A stretch of DNA of 12,456 bases from Spirochaetota bacterium. GTDB lineage: Bacteria > Spirochaetota > UBA12135 > COTS27 > JAFLEE01. Positions 1 through 7,631 of the stretch are shown piece by piece. Where the stretch lies: contig JAFLEE010000118.1 of assembly GCA_017302015.1 (NCBI GenBank), positions 1 through 12,456 of the forward strand, given 5' to 3'. Made by a program: the position numbers and the translations under genes. How positions within the stretch are numbered: the stretch's first letter is position 1; each line of letters begins with the position of its first letter. Under the pieces are notes generated by a model that worked only from the letters and a program-made list of their open reading frames with translations, had not been told where the DNA came from and made no database searches.

Positions 1-1
1 G

Positions 2-157
2 GATTTGCAGCAGCACGACCTGGCGGTCGAGACCTATGCCCGCTTTCCCAAGGAAAGCCCGGTGTTCTATACCGCCGAGATCGGCCGGTCGGATGCGCTT
101 TATGCCGCCGGCAAGAAGGAAGCCGCCCCCGCCGCGAAGAAAGACGCGAAGAAGTAA
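2..157 (+). CDS. C-terminal end of a TPR-like protein (partial)
   Basis: An open frame runs from the window edge to a TAA at 155-157 and gives 51 residues; the start lies outside the window. The visible part reads like the last helices of a tetratricopeptide array: small and aromatic residues alternate around YARFPKESPVFYTAEIG and then DALYAAGKKEA. A charged, low-complexity Ala/Lys tail follows. Codon use (G or C in third positions) matches the real genes nearby. It lies 27 bases before the preferred pth start on the same strand, so it is probably the upstream member of that operon. TPR modules bind other proteins and the partner cannot be told here. The assignment rests on a short stretch; a ribosomal L25-type tail, which often precedes pth, was considered but the residues before the Lys-rich tail do not look like it. 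Confidence 0.55.
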   Translation, partial: DLQQHDLAVETYARFPKESPVFYTAEIGRSDALYAAGKKEAAPAAKKDAKK

Positions 158-184
158 ACCGTGCCCCACGGCGCCGGGACCCCT

Positions 185-730
185 ATGGCGACCAAGCTCA
201 TCGTCGGCTTGGGAAACCCCGGCGATCAGTTCAAGAACAGCCGGCACAACGTCGGCTTCCGCTGCGCGGACTACATCGCCCAGAAGCTCGAGATCCCCCT
301 CAAGCAGGAGAAGAAGAAGAGCATCTTCGGCAAGAAGCGCTTCAAGAACGGCGATGTCATCGTCCTCAAGCCGATGACCTTCTCCAACTTGAGCGGCGAG
401 GCGGTGCTCTACATCGCCTCCTTCCTCAAGGTGAACCTCGAAGATATCTTCGTCATCTTCGACGACATCCACCGCGACTGGGGCACCGTCGAGATCGAGC
501 CCCGCCTCGAGAACGTCACCCACAACGCCATCAACCACCTGGCCGTCGCGCTCAAGAGCGGCGAGTTCACCAAGTGCGCCTTCGGCATCGGGCCGCTCCC
601 GGCGAAATCCGACGACGAGGGCTTCTACCTCGGCGATTTCAACGAAGCCGAGGAGTCCGAGTTCCAGGAACTCTTCGAGAAGACCTATGCCCTGGCCGCG
701 GCGTTCCTCCAGGTCGATGGGCCCGCCTGA
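185..730 (+). CDS. pth: Peptidyl-tRNA hydrolase (divergent)
   Basis: Cytoplasmic esterase that releases tRNA from peptidyl-tRNAs dropped by stalled ribosomes. The protein is 181 residues, near the usual 180-200. The family opening KLIVGLGNPG is at residues 4-13. The expected catalytic residues are present: Asn11, His21 (in SRHNVGF), an Asp at 93/94 (FDDIH), and His113-Asn114. MTFSNLSG (64-71) matches the MTFMNLSG block, but Ser67 replaces the usual Met. The glycine-rich loop before the His-Asn pair (GGxGGHNG in most Pth) is replaced by LENVTHNAI. I chose ATG 185 because the family start follows at once; an in-frame GTG at 161 would add eight unconserved residues. No strong Shine-Dalgarno is visible, as expected inside an operon. 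The 3' end overlaps tilS by 14 bases. Identity as Pth is secure; normal activity of this variant is inferred. Confidence 0.9.
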   Translation: MATKLIVGLGNPGDQFKNSRHNVGFRCADYIAQKLEIPLKQEKKKSIFGKKRFKNGDVIVLKPMTFSNLSGEAVLYIASFLKVNLEDIFVIFDDIHRDWGTVEIEPRLENVTHNAINHLAVALKSGEFTKCAFGIGPLPAKSDDEGFYLGDFNEAEESEFQELFEKTYALAAAFLQVDGPA

Positions 731-2141
731 GGCCGTTCTCGGCCCCGATTTCGAGACCCTCCTCCCCGCCGTCGCCGCCGCCCTCCCTCCGGCCGCCCTC
801 CGCGGGCGCCGGGTGGCCGTCTTCGTCTCCGGCGGTCCCGATTCCATCTTCCTCCTCCATGCCCTCCACCGCCTCGCGGGCTCGGAGGCCACCCTCTTCG
901 GGGTGAGCATCGATTACGGCCTCCGCGGAGAGGCGAGCCGGGGAGACGCCATTTTCGCCGCCGAAGCCTGCGCCTCATTGGGCCTGGATTGCCGCCTGCA
1001 CCGCGGCGAGTTCGCCTCCGGCAACACGCAGGCCTGGGCGCGCGCGGTGCGCCGCGGGCTCATGCGGAGCCTCATTGCAGGGGGCGAGGCCGATTGGATC
1101 GCATTGGGCCACCAGAGGGACGACCTGCTGGAAGGCGTCTTCCTGAAACTCCTTTCGGCCCAGACGGCGCGGCCCCTGCGCCCCGTGCGCGGCCGTATCC
1201 TCCGCCCCCTCCTGGGCCTGGGCCGCGGTGAGATCGAGTCGGCCCTCGCGCGCGCGGGGCTCGCCTGGCGCACCGATGCGAGCAACGAAAAGCCCTGCTA
1301 TCGCCGCAATACCCTCCGCCTGCGCGCGTTCCCGCTCCTCGACGCGGATTTCCCCGGGTGGCGGCCCTTGGCGGCCAGGTCCCTCGCCGTGCTCTCCGGG
1401 GAAGCGGGCGCCCTCGCCGCCATGGCCCGCCGGTCCCCCTGGATCCGAAGCGGCCGGGGCTGGGTGAAGCCGCTCGCCCCCTTCGCCGCCCTCAAACCGG
1501 AGGTCCGCGCGGCGCTCCTCGGGGAGGCCCTGCGCCTCGCCTTCCCATCGAAGCGCTTCTCCCGCGAAGAGTTCCGCATCTCGCTGGAGGCGGTGGAACG
1601 CCAGCGCGCCGCGGCGGTCTTTCGTCTCGGGGATCGGCAAGTGGAATACGACGCGGGCCTCCTCGCCCCCGTGGAGACGCGCACGATGGATGCGCCCCTC
1701 CTGCCGGGAACTTGGGCGCGGGCCCCCTGGAAATGGCGGGTGAGCCTCGAGGCCTCCCCATCCCCCGGAGATCATCCCCCCATTTTGCCTGCGGGCGCAG
1801 AGGCGCATGCGATAGCGGCCCCCACGATTGACGGCGGCCCGAAGGCGAGGCCGTCGTGTGGCGAACGATTCAGTACCGCCGCGGCGAACCCCGCATTCAG
1901 GGTGCGCACGATGAGGGCGGGGGACCGCTTCACCCCGGTGGGCCAAGCGGGGCCGGTGCGCCTGCGCCGTTGGCTCATGAGCCACCATGTCCCCAGGCGC
2001 CAGCGGAGAAAGACGCTCCTCCTCATTGCAGGCGAGAATATCGCCATGGTCCTGACCCCCGGCCAACGCCCCTGGATCGATGCCGCCCATGTCCCGGGAA
2101 GACACCCCCATCCGTGGACCGTATTCGGGGAGCCGGCGTGA
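717..2141 (+). CDS. tilS: tRNA(Ile)-lysidine synthase
   Basis: TilS uses ATP to attach lysine to C34 of the CAU-anticodon tRNA-Ile, so that it reads AUA codons. The 474-residue protein has the N-type ATP-pyrophosphatase P-loop SGGPDS at 38-43, SIDYGLRGE (64-72) in place of the common VDHGLR, and GHQRDDLLEG (131-140) where the family has H-x-x-DD-x-x-ET. The tRNA-binding signature DASNEKPCYRRNTLR is at 187-201. The segment after HQRDD, normally RGSG-x-x-GL, reads SAQTARPL, a real departure from the family. The C-terminal part (RVRTMRAGDRFTPVG, then RRWLMSHHVP and an ILA/IAMV strand) matches the TilS C-terminal domain, so the protein is full length. ATG 717 lies inside the end of pth and suggests translational coupling; an upstream in-frame ATG at 687 would only lengthen that overlap. 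The stop TGA overlaps the next gene's GTG (GTGA). Confidence 0.92.
   Translation: MGPPEAVLGPDFETLLPAVAAALPPAALRGRRVAVFVSGGPDSIFLLHALHRLAGSEATLFGVSIDYGLRGEASRGDAIFAAEACASLGLDCRLHRGEFASGNTQAWARAVRRGLMRSLIAGGEADWIALGHQRDDLLEGVFLKLLSAQTARPLRPVRGRILRPLLGLGRGEIESALARAGLAWRTDASNEKPCYRRNTLRLRAFPLLDADFPGWRPLAARSLAVLSGEAGALAAMARRSPWIRSGRGWVKPLAPFAALKPEVRAALLGEALRLAFPSKRFSREEFRISLEAVERQRAAAVFRLGDRQVEYDAGLLAPVETRTMDAPLLPGTWARAPWKWRVSLEASPSPGDHPPILPAGAEAHAIAAPTIDGGPKARPSCGERFSTAAANPAFRVRTMRAGDRFTPVGQAGPVRLRRWLMSHHVPRRQRRKTLLLIAGENIAMVLTPGQRPWIDAAHVPGRHPHPWTVFGEPA
2127..2132 (+). promoter_or_regulatory. Shine-Dalgarno that sets the GTG start of the DUF4175-like gene
   Basis: GGGGAG lies inside the end of tilS, five bases before GTG 2138. 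The spacing is good, and the GTG overlaps the tilS stop (GTGA). The frame is open much further upstream, back to about 1856, but that part is antisense-like filler over tilS. The site therefore supports a start at 2138. Confidence 0.6.
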
Positions 2142-5100
2142 GCCGCACCCGGGCCCTCACCCTCGCCGTGCGCGGGCTGCACGCATTCCACCCCCTGGCG
2201 GTGGGCGCCGGACTCTTTGCGGTCTTCCACCTCGTCTATTTCCGCGTCAATCTGGCCGAGTGGATGGCCCCCGGCATCGAACGCTGGGTTCTCCCGGGTT
2301 ACCTGCTGCTGCCCATGATCATCCTGGCGGCGGCCCTCTGGCGCGCGGTGAGGCCCCCCGAAGATCCGCTTTTATGGCTGGAGCGGGGCTATGCCCTCGA
2401 CTTCCGCCTCCTCAACGCGGTCCATGGACTCTCGGACGAGGGTTCCGATGCCGTCCTCGCGGATGTCGAACCCGCTTCCCTCTTGGCCCGTTTCCCCTGG
2501 CGCCCCTGGGCCATTTCCGTCTCGCTCCTCTTTGCGGCATTGGCCTGGCACCTTTTTTCCCCCAACGAGTCCGCCCGGTTCCTCTCCAACGCCCGAAGCC
2601 TATGGGAATTGCAGACCACTTCCCTGTCGCTGCGCGTTCCCGATACGGTCCGCGAAGGCGAGACCGCGGGCCTGGCCTGGGATGGGGCCTTCGAGTCCGC
2701 CGAATTGGAGTGGAGGAGCGGCGAACGCGGCGCGAGCCTCCATCCCACGCGTGCCCAACCTGTGGTCCTCGGACCCCTCGAGCGCGACCTGGAATGGAAA
2801 CTCACCCTCAAGCGCGGCCGCTATCTCCGCGAGGAGACGGGCCTCGTGCGCGTCTTCCAGAAGCCCCGCCTCGTCTCGTTGGCGGCCGAACTCTCGGATG
2901 TCCTCGGGAATCGGATCAGCCTCTCGGGCGTCGGTCGCTTCGAGGCGCTCCCCGATTCCGCCATCACCGTGCGGCTCGGGCTCCAAGGCGACCAGGCCGT
3001 GAAGCGGATCCTCGGGCTCCCGCCCGGCGCGGCCTCGCGCTGGGAACGGACGCCCTCGGGGGCGGCGCTTTTTTTCAAGGCCCCCGCCAGCCTCTCCCTC
3101 GCGCTGCGCGCGGTCAACGAGCAGGACCTCACCAACGAAGCGCCGTGGATGGTGGAGGTGACCGTACCCGAGAACCGTCCCCCGACGATCGTCCTCGAGA
3201 GCCCCCGGGATCCCGTAGTCCTCGATCTGCCCGCCGAATTGGCCATCGACTTCACCGCCGAGGACGATCTCGCCCTGAAACGCGTCGCCCTCTTCCTCGA
3301 ACGCCCGGGAGAGGCCGCGCGGTCGCGGGAATTGACCCTCCCGCCGTCCTTGCGCCGCCATGCGGGCCGCGCGATCCTCGCGGCCCAAGACCTTTCCATC
3401 GCCCCCGGACAAACCCTGCGCTTTTGGCTCGAGGCCGAAGACGGCTGGGGGCTGCGCGGACGGAGCCTGACCAACATGATCCATCGGCCCAGCCGGGGCG
3501 AACTCGTCCAAGCCCGCAGCGAACGCCTCGAGGGGATGGCCCAGAAAGCCGAGCGCCTCGCCCGGGAAGCCCAGGAACTCGAGCGGGGCGCCGAGCAGGC
3601 CAACCTGGATGCGGAGCGCGGCAAATCGGACCCCGCGCGCATGCAAGCCCTCGGCGAGCGGCTGCGCGACCTGCGCCAAGAGACGCGGGACCTCGCTTCC
3701 GCGGTCCAGGGCGAACTCTCGAGGCAGGGGGCGACGAACCAAGCGGAGGCGCTCGGGCTAAGCGAAGAGATCCTCGCCAAACTCAGGCGCCTCGACGAAG
3801 CCCTGCGGCAATTGGATCGGGACACCCTCTCCAAAGTCCAGCGATCCTGGTCCGACCTCATGCAGCGCCTGGGGGAGAAGCCCCTGGGGGCCGACGACTG
3901 GAAGCGCGCGCTGGAAGCGATGACGAGCCCGCGCTTCGGGGAGCGCCTCGACAATATGATGAAATCCCTCGAGGAACTTTCCCGCAAGCAGGGGCTGGAG
4001 GACCTCGCCCAACTCGCCGAAGCGATCCACCGCAAGGCGGAAGACCTGCGTTCCGAGAGCCTCGCCGAGGATCGGGGCGACCCGTGGAACCGTGCCCGGG
4101 AGGGCCTCTCCCAAGAACTGGCCGACCTTCGCCAGGCCTGGGAAAAAAAGCGCGATTCCCTCGCGCCCAAGGACGGCGACGACCCGGTGGACGCCCAAGC
4201 CCGGGCCCAATTGGACCGCGACCTCGACCCATCCTTCGAGCGGGATCTCGCCAAAACGGCCGTCGACAAGAAATCCTTCGACCGGATGGACGACGCCGCC
4301 AAGCGCCTCGACCGCATCCGCCGAAACCTCGACCTCCTCTCCCGCCACGGGGACGAATTGGACCGCGAACTGGCGAAGGAGGAGATCGCGCGGCAAGTCG
4401 CCGGCTTCCTCCACCATGGTCTTCGGGCCCTGGGTTGGGTCGGCGGCGAACTGGTGGACCCCGAGCGCACGCTCCCCGAAGTGCAGAACCGGGAGGCCGC
4501 GGGGCTATTCACCGAGTCGGCGGCCTTCGCCGGTCAGGGCCGGCTCGCGCTCTATAGCCTTCTGGCCCCCTCGATGCCGGCGCTCTCGCCCGTTTTGGAG
4601 CGTTGGCGACGCTATGAAGATTCCTGCCAGGCCGCGGCCCGCGCCATGGACCCCTCCGGCCGGCAAGGCGCCCTGGCCCTCCCCCCCTCCCCCGAATTCT
4701 TCCTCGATCGCCGCCGCGAGGCCCTCGATCTCGTGAAGACGCTCCTGGACCTCTCCGCGCTCCTGGACGCCATGGACCAGGAGAACGCCCAATCTGAAAT
4801 GGACCAATTGTCCGAGCGCCAGGGAAAAATGGGGAAACGCGCGCGCCAGCAGATGAACTCGGGCCGCGCCCCGTCGCCCGCCCAGCAGGAGTACATGCGC
4901 CAACTCGCCGCCGAACAGGCCGCCATCCAACGGCTGATGGAACGCCTCGGCAAGGGGAACCAGGGGAATCAGTCCGGCACGGGGCGGGGCGAAGAGGGGA
5001 ACCGCCAAGGAAACGAAGCGGGCGCCCGCCGGCAGAAGGAACTCGAAGAGACCCTGTCGGCCATGAAACGCGCCGAGGAGGCCCTCCGCGCCGGGGGGCC

Positions 5101-5362
5101 GGACCGGGAGCGGCTCCAGACCGACCTCAAAAAGATCGAGGAGAACCTCCTCAAGTTCCAAAGCGGTCTCAAAGAACGGAAGGACAAGGAGGACCCGGAG
5201 CGCGAAAGCCGCACCGCCAAGCAGGTCGCCCCCACCTTCGTCGATCCCGGCCGCGGGACAACCGCGTCCCGCCTGCGCGATGACGCCCGTTATCGGGCGG
5301 TGCAGGGAGCCCCGGGAGAATGGCAGGATCGCATGAAGGCTTTCCTGGACGCCGCGGAATAG
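2138..5362 (+). CDS. DUF4175-like large membrane and coiled-coil protein
   Basis: A 1074-residue protein of unknown biochemical role. In order: two hydrophobic helices at about 16-36 and 50-70, a third at about 121-141, then a long extracytoplasmic region. A beta-rich part includes VPENRPPTIVLESP near 343 and an acidic FTAEDDLALKRVALF strand pair, the Ig-like module typical of DUF4175 proteins. From about 450 the chain is very rich in charged helices with heptad-like Leu/Ala spacing (coiled coil) to about 770. A second helical part follows. At about 879-966 is a Gln/Gly/Asn-rich low-complexity stretch (RARQQMNSG, GNQGNQSGTGRGEEG), then a charged helical tail. The layout fits the DUF4175 family, known from alphaproteobacteria and other Gram-negatives without an assigned function; I infer membership from architecture, not from a search. 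Length exceeds the roughly 850 residues I recall for that family. Its tight coupling to tilS is odd for an envelope protein. Confidence 0.72.
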   Translation: MSRTRALTLAVRGLHAFHPLAVGAGLFAVFHLVYFRVNLAEWMAPGIERWVLPGYLLLPMIILAAALWRAVRPPEDPLLWLERGYALDFRLLNAVHGLSDEGSDAVLADVEPASLLARFPWRPWAISVSLLFAALAWHLFSPNESARFLSNARSLWELQTTSLSLRVPDTVREGETAGLAWDGAFESAELEWRSGERGASLHPTRAQPVVLGPLERDLEWKLTLKRGRYLREETGLVRVFQKPRLVSLAAELSDVLGNRISLSGVGRFEALPDSAITVRLGLQGDQAVKRILGLPPGAASRWERTPSGAALFFKAPASLSLALRAVNEQDLTNEAPWMVEVTVPENRPPTIVLESPRDPVVLDLPAELAIDFTAEDDLALKRVALFLERPGEAARSRELTLPPSLRRHAGRAILAAQDLSIAPGQTLRFWLEAEDGWGLRGRSLTNMIHRPSRGELVQARSERLEGMAQKAERLAREAQELERGAEQANLDAERGKSDPARMQALGERLRDLRQETRDLASAVQGELSRQGATNQAEALGLSEEILAKLRRLDEALRQLDRDTLSKVQRSWSDLMQRLGEKPLGADDWKRALEAMTSPRFGERLDNMMKSLEELSRKQGLEDLAQLAEAIHRKAEDLRSESLAEDRGDPWNRAREGLSQELADLRQAWEKKRDSLAPKDGDDPVDAQARAQLDRDLDPSFERDLAKTAVDKKSFDRMDDAAKRLDRIRRNLDLLSRHGDELDRELAKEEIARQVAGFLHHGLRALGWVGGELVDPERTLPEVQNREAAGLFTESAAFAGQGRLALYSLLAPSMPALSPVLERWRRYEDSCQAAARAMDPSGRQGALALPPSPEFFLDRRREALDLVKTLLDLSALLDAMDQENAQSEMDQLSERQGKMGKRARQQMNSGRAPSPAQQEYMRQLAAEQAAIQRLMERLGKGNQGNQSGTGRGEEGNRQGNEAGARRQKELEETLSAMKRAEEALRAGGPDRERLQTDLKKIEENLLKFQSGLKERKDKEDPERESRTAKQVAPTFVDPGRGTTASRLRDDARYRAVQGAPGEWQDRMKAFLDAAE

Positions 5363-5411
5363 CCCGAAAAGGGCCCCGCGACGACTTTTTCCGTTCTGGG
5401 CCGCACCCCCG

Positions 5412-5426
5412 CCGGCGGCGCGCCGG
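5412..5426. terminator. GC-rich hairpin between convergent genes (weak terminator candidate)
   Basis: CCGGCG, loop GCG, CGCCGG forms a perfect 6-bp stem in the 101-base gap between the convergent ends of the DUF4175-like gene and queE. No T-run follows on either strand, so intrinsic termination is doubtful; a pause or Rho-linked end is equally possible. A weaker 4-bp hairpin (5362-5374) and a separate T5 run (5386-5390) also lie in this gap. Confidence 0.3.
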
Positions 5427-5463
5427 AAGCGGGCGGCCAGCGTCGCCGTGCGGCGCCGGGCCG

Positions 5464-6165
5464 CTAACGCCCTTTCTCCGCGCCCCAGAGGATCACGTGG
5501 AGCCGGGGCGAATAATTCCATCCATTTGATATAATCGCCTCCACCAAGGCGGGCCGGCATTGGGAATCCCGGGTGCGGCCCTCGAGGCCGACCCAGACGC
5601 GTTCCCCGGGGAGGCGGAATTGTCGGGTCGTCTCCGCGATCTCCTCCAAATCGGTGGGGCCGGCGGCGATGAATTTAAAGAAGGGCCAGGGCCGGGACGC
5701 CCACCAGGCGAGCGCCTCGGGGCTCCCGGGCTGCCCGGAATTGGAGAGTTTGGGGGAGACAACCCAAGTCCAATCCCGGATGAGTTCCTCGCGCAGGGCG
5801 GGGCGGCCCAAGGGCGTCCCGTCGCGCAGGACCGCCTCGAGCGGCCGCGTGGGGATGATCGTGCCGTTGGTCTCCACGTGGATGCGGGCGCCGGGCAATG
5901 CCAAGCGGTCGAGGGGCTGGAGGAGGGGCTCGCCGCCGGTCAAGATGAGGTCGCGGGCGCCGCGCAGGCGGTCGATCAGGTCCGTTTCCTCCACCCAATT
6001 CCAGGCCCCGGATTTGGCCAACCAAGACTCCTTGGTGTCGCACCAGGAGCAGGTGAGGTTGCAGAATTGGAATCGCACGAAGCGCGCGCGGATGCCGCAG
6101 CGGGGGCCTTCCCCCTGGAGGGAATCGAAGATCTCGTTGACGGGGAAGCGCACGGGTCGAGGCAT
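5464..6165 (-). CDS. queE: 7-carboxy-7-deazaguanine synthase (radical SAM)
   Basis: QueE converts 6-carboxy-tetrahydropterin to 7-carboxy-7-deazaguanine, the ring-contraction step on the way to preQ0 and queuosine in tRNA. The 233-residue protein opens with VNEIFDSLQGEG (9-20), the QueE signature. The 4Fe-4S motif CNLTCSWCDT follows (Cys35, Cys39, Cys42), with the usual radical SAM CX3CX2C spacing. TGGEP (in LILTGGEPLLQ), HVETNGT and VSPKLSNSG follow in the family order and mark the SAM- and substrate-binding strands. Length fits the family (about 210-240). The ATG at 6165 is followed immediately by conserved sequence. It sits 49 bases downstream of efp on the same strand, so the two probably share a transcript. 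The other queuosine genes (queC, queD, queF) are not in the window. Confidence 0.92.
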   Translation of the reverse strand: MPRPVRFPVNEIFDSLQGEGPRCGIRARFVRFQFCNLTCSWCDTKESWLAKSGAWNWVEETDLIDRLRGARDLILTGGEPLLQPLDRLALPGARIHVETNGTIIPTRPLEAVLRDGTPLGRPALREELIRDWTWVVSPKLSNSGQPGSPEALAWWASRPWPFFKFIAAGPTDLEEIAETTRQFRLPGERVWVGLEGRTRDSQCRPALVEAIISNGWNYSPRLHVILWGAEKGR

Positions 6166-6214
6166 GGGGGCCGCCCCGCCGAGCCAACCCGGGGCCGCGG
6201 GAATCGGGGCGCGA

Positions 6215-6790
6215 TCAGTCTTTCGCGCGCTCCACGTATTCGCCGGTCTCCACGTTCACGATGATGCCGTCGCCCTGGTTGATGAAGAGGGGCACGGTGA
6301 CCTTGGCGCCGCCCTCGATGGTGACGGGGCGGCCGCTGCTGGTGGCGGTATCGCCCTTGATGGCCGGTTCGGCCTCGATCACCTTGAAGCTCTGCTTGGC
6401 CTGCTTGAAGCCCATGCTGATCGGGTTCTCCTCGGCAAGCAGGAGGATCATCTGGGTATTTTCCTTCAGGAACGGCACGATATTCTCGCCGACGACGGAG
6501 GTGTCGAGGTGGTACTGCTCGAAGTTCTCATCGTCCATGAACACGTACTTTTCGCCCTCTTTGTAGAGGTATTGCACGGCCCGCCGCTCGGTGTCGATGA
6601 GCTCGACGCCTTCGCCGGATTTGAGCGTCACTTCGACGATCTTGCCGCTGGAGATGTCTTTGATCTTGGTGCGGTAGAACGCGGAGCCCTTTCCGGGGCT
6701 GACGAAAAAGACCTCGGTGACGAACCAGAGTTTATTTTCGCGCTTGATGCAGACCCCTTTACTGAGGTCGGTGGTATTGCCGAGGGCCAT
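6215..6790 (-). CDS. efp: Elongation factor P
   Basis: EF-P binds the ribosome between the P and E sites and relieves stalling at polyproline stretches. The 191 residues match the family length (185-190) and the three-domain plan: an N-terminal KOW-like domain to about residue 64 and two OB-type domains, the last ending in the standard TPGEYxxRxKD-like form, here ETGEYVERAKD. The tip loop SPGKGSAF puts Lys34 at the position that is beta-lysylated by EpmA/EpmB in E. coli-type EF-P; an Arg there would indicate the rhamnosylated class. Neither epmA nor epmB is in the window, so modification is inferred only from the loop. AGGA lies six bases before ATG 6790 and fixes the start. A -10-like TAAAAT lies about 34 bases upstream, and a terminator-like hairpin separates it from the reductase gene, so efp likely begins its own unit and continues into queE. 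Confidence 0.95.
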   Translation of the reverse strand: MALGNTTDLSKGVCIKRENKLWFVTEVFFVSPGKGSAFYRTKIKDISSGKIVEVTLKSGEGVELIDTERRAVQYLYKEGEKYVFMDDENFEQYHLDTSVVGENIVPFLKENTQMILLLAEENPISMGFKQAKQSFKVIEAEPAIKGDTATSSGRPVTIEGGAKVTVPLFINQGDGIIVNVETGEYVERAKD

Positions 6791-6824
6791 GGAGAATCCT
6801 GGGGAAGGGAGTGAAAGAAGGCGT

Positions 6825-6853
6825 ATTTTAGCCTGAAATCCCTGTTTTCATCC
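6825..6853 (-). promoter_or_regulatory. Probable efp promoter
   Basis: Read on the minus strand, TAAAAT (6830 down to 6825) is a good -10 hexamer 34 bases before the efp ATG. The -35 region is poor: ATGAAA, a 4/6 match, sits at the short spacing of 15 bases, and the hexamer at 17 bases (GGATGA) hardly matches. Position just after a terminator-like hairpin supports a promoter here. Confidence 0.4.
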
Positions 6854-6856
6854 GAG

Positions 6857-6881
6857 AAAAAGCCCTCCCGGGAACCCGGGC
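6857..6881 (-). terminator. Intrinsic terminator candidate for the reductase gene
   Basis: On the minus strand CCCGG-GTTC-CCGGG forms a 5-bp GC stem. AGGGC and then TTTTT follow; the GGGC can instead pair with the GCCC upstream so that the T-run directly abuts the stem. It lies 44 bases after the reductase stop and just before the efp promoter. A second weak candidate, a 4-bp GC stem with T5 (6904-6924), lies immediately after the stop. Confidence 0.5.
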
Positions 6882-6924
6882 GCGAAGCGGACGGAGAACG
6901 GGGAAAAACGCCGGCCCGTGCGGC

Positions 6925-7575
6925 CTAGAAGAACACCTCGGTCATGATGTGATCGCCGCCCACCCCCTGCGCCCGCAGGAGGTCGTAGAGATCGTTGATC
7001 ATGGCCCGGTTGCCGCAAACGTAGTACCACGCGTCCGCCCCCTGGGGATGGGCCCTCAGGTAATCCGTGACCCGGCCCCGGAACCCCGCGTCCTCCCGGG
7101 TGAAGCAGGGCAAATAGCGTTCGGCGGGATAATCCCCTGCGTCGTAGGTCTCGTCTTTTTGGCGCACCCCGTGGACGAGAAGATAATCGAGCTTCGGCAG
7201 GGTTTTCACCATGCTATGGAAGGGCGCGACCCCCGTACCGGTGGCGACGAACACGAAACGCGCGCCGGAGGGGATGGGATCGGGGAGCATGAAGCGGCTA
7301 TAGGGCCCGTGGACTTCGACGATATCCCCCGGCTTCAGGGCGGCAAGCCGCGGGGTCAGGGACCCCCCCTGGACTTGCCGGACCAGGATATCGATGAAAT
7401 CGTCGTGCTCCCCGCTATAGACCGTGTACTCGCGGTTGATCCCGCCGCCGGGGATGCCCATGTTGATATTCTGCCCGGCCTTGAAGGGAAAGCCCTTTCG
7501 CTCCAGGCGCAGGCGGAAGGAGGCCGGGGTGTACCAGTGGAGGTCGAGGATGCGATGTTGGGTTCTTGGGTTCAC
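6925..7575 (-). CDS. Ferredoxin-NADP(+) reductase-type flavoprotein
   Basis: A 216-residue single-chain FAD/NAD(P) oxidoreductase that probably moves electrons between NADPH and ferredoxin or flavodoxin. The FAD domain shows REYTVYSG at 48-55 (the RxYS/T flavin-binding motif) and GGSLTPRLAALKPGD, the second FAD contact. The nucleotide domain shows FVATGTGVAPF near 109-119 and YYVCGNRAMINDLYDLL near 187-203. The chain ends TEVFF; a C-terminal aromatic residue that stacks on the flavin is typical of FNR. No iron-sulfur domain is fused, so a separate carrier is needed. The start is GTG 7575; no Shine-Dalgarno stands at proper distance, but TAAAAT ends seven bases upstream, so the message may be leaderless. 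It follows the membrane-protein gene by 56 bases. Possible jobs include reducing a carrier for radical SAM enzymes; that is inference from context. Confidence 0.85.
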   Translation of the reverse strand: MNPRTQHRILDLHWYTPASFRLRLERKGFPFKAGQNINMGIPGGGINREYTVYSGEHDDFIDILVRQVQGGSLTPRLAALKPGDIVEVHGPYSRFMLPDPIPSGARFVFVATGTGVAPFHSMVKTLPKLDYLLVHGVRQKDETYDAGDYPAERYLPCFTREDAGFRGRVTDYLRAHPQGADAWYYVCGNRAMINDLYDLLRAQGVGGDHIMTEVFF

Positions 7576-7582
7576 GGTTGGG

Positions 7583-7588
7583 ATTTTA
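7583..7588 (-). promoter_or_regulatory. -10-like box placing transcription start at the reductase GTG
   Basis: TAAAAT on the minus strand ends seven bases before the GTG start codon, so transcription from it would begin at or next to the GTG. The hexamer 17 bases upstream (TCCGCC) matches the -35 consensus poorly, so this is a -10-only candidate. Confidence 0.4.
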
Positions 7589-7631
7589 CCCTGGGGGAGG
7601 AGACCGGCGGAGGCCGGCCGCCGAAGCCCCC

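Noticed and set aside
2821-4512. 563-residue open frame on the minus strand inside the DUF4175-like gene
   Set aside because: Arg/Ser-rich shadow of a high-G+C gene; no domain, no ribosome site. The plus-strand frame has coherent membrane helices and coiled coil.
5363-5463. Classic terminator for the DUF4175-like gene (GCCC-GAAAA-GGGC near the stop, T5 at 5386-5390)
   Set aside because: The stem is only 4 bp and the T-run is 11 bases away, so they do not form one intrinsic terminator.
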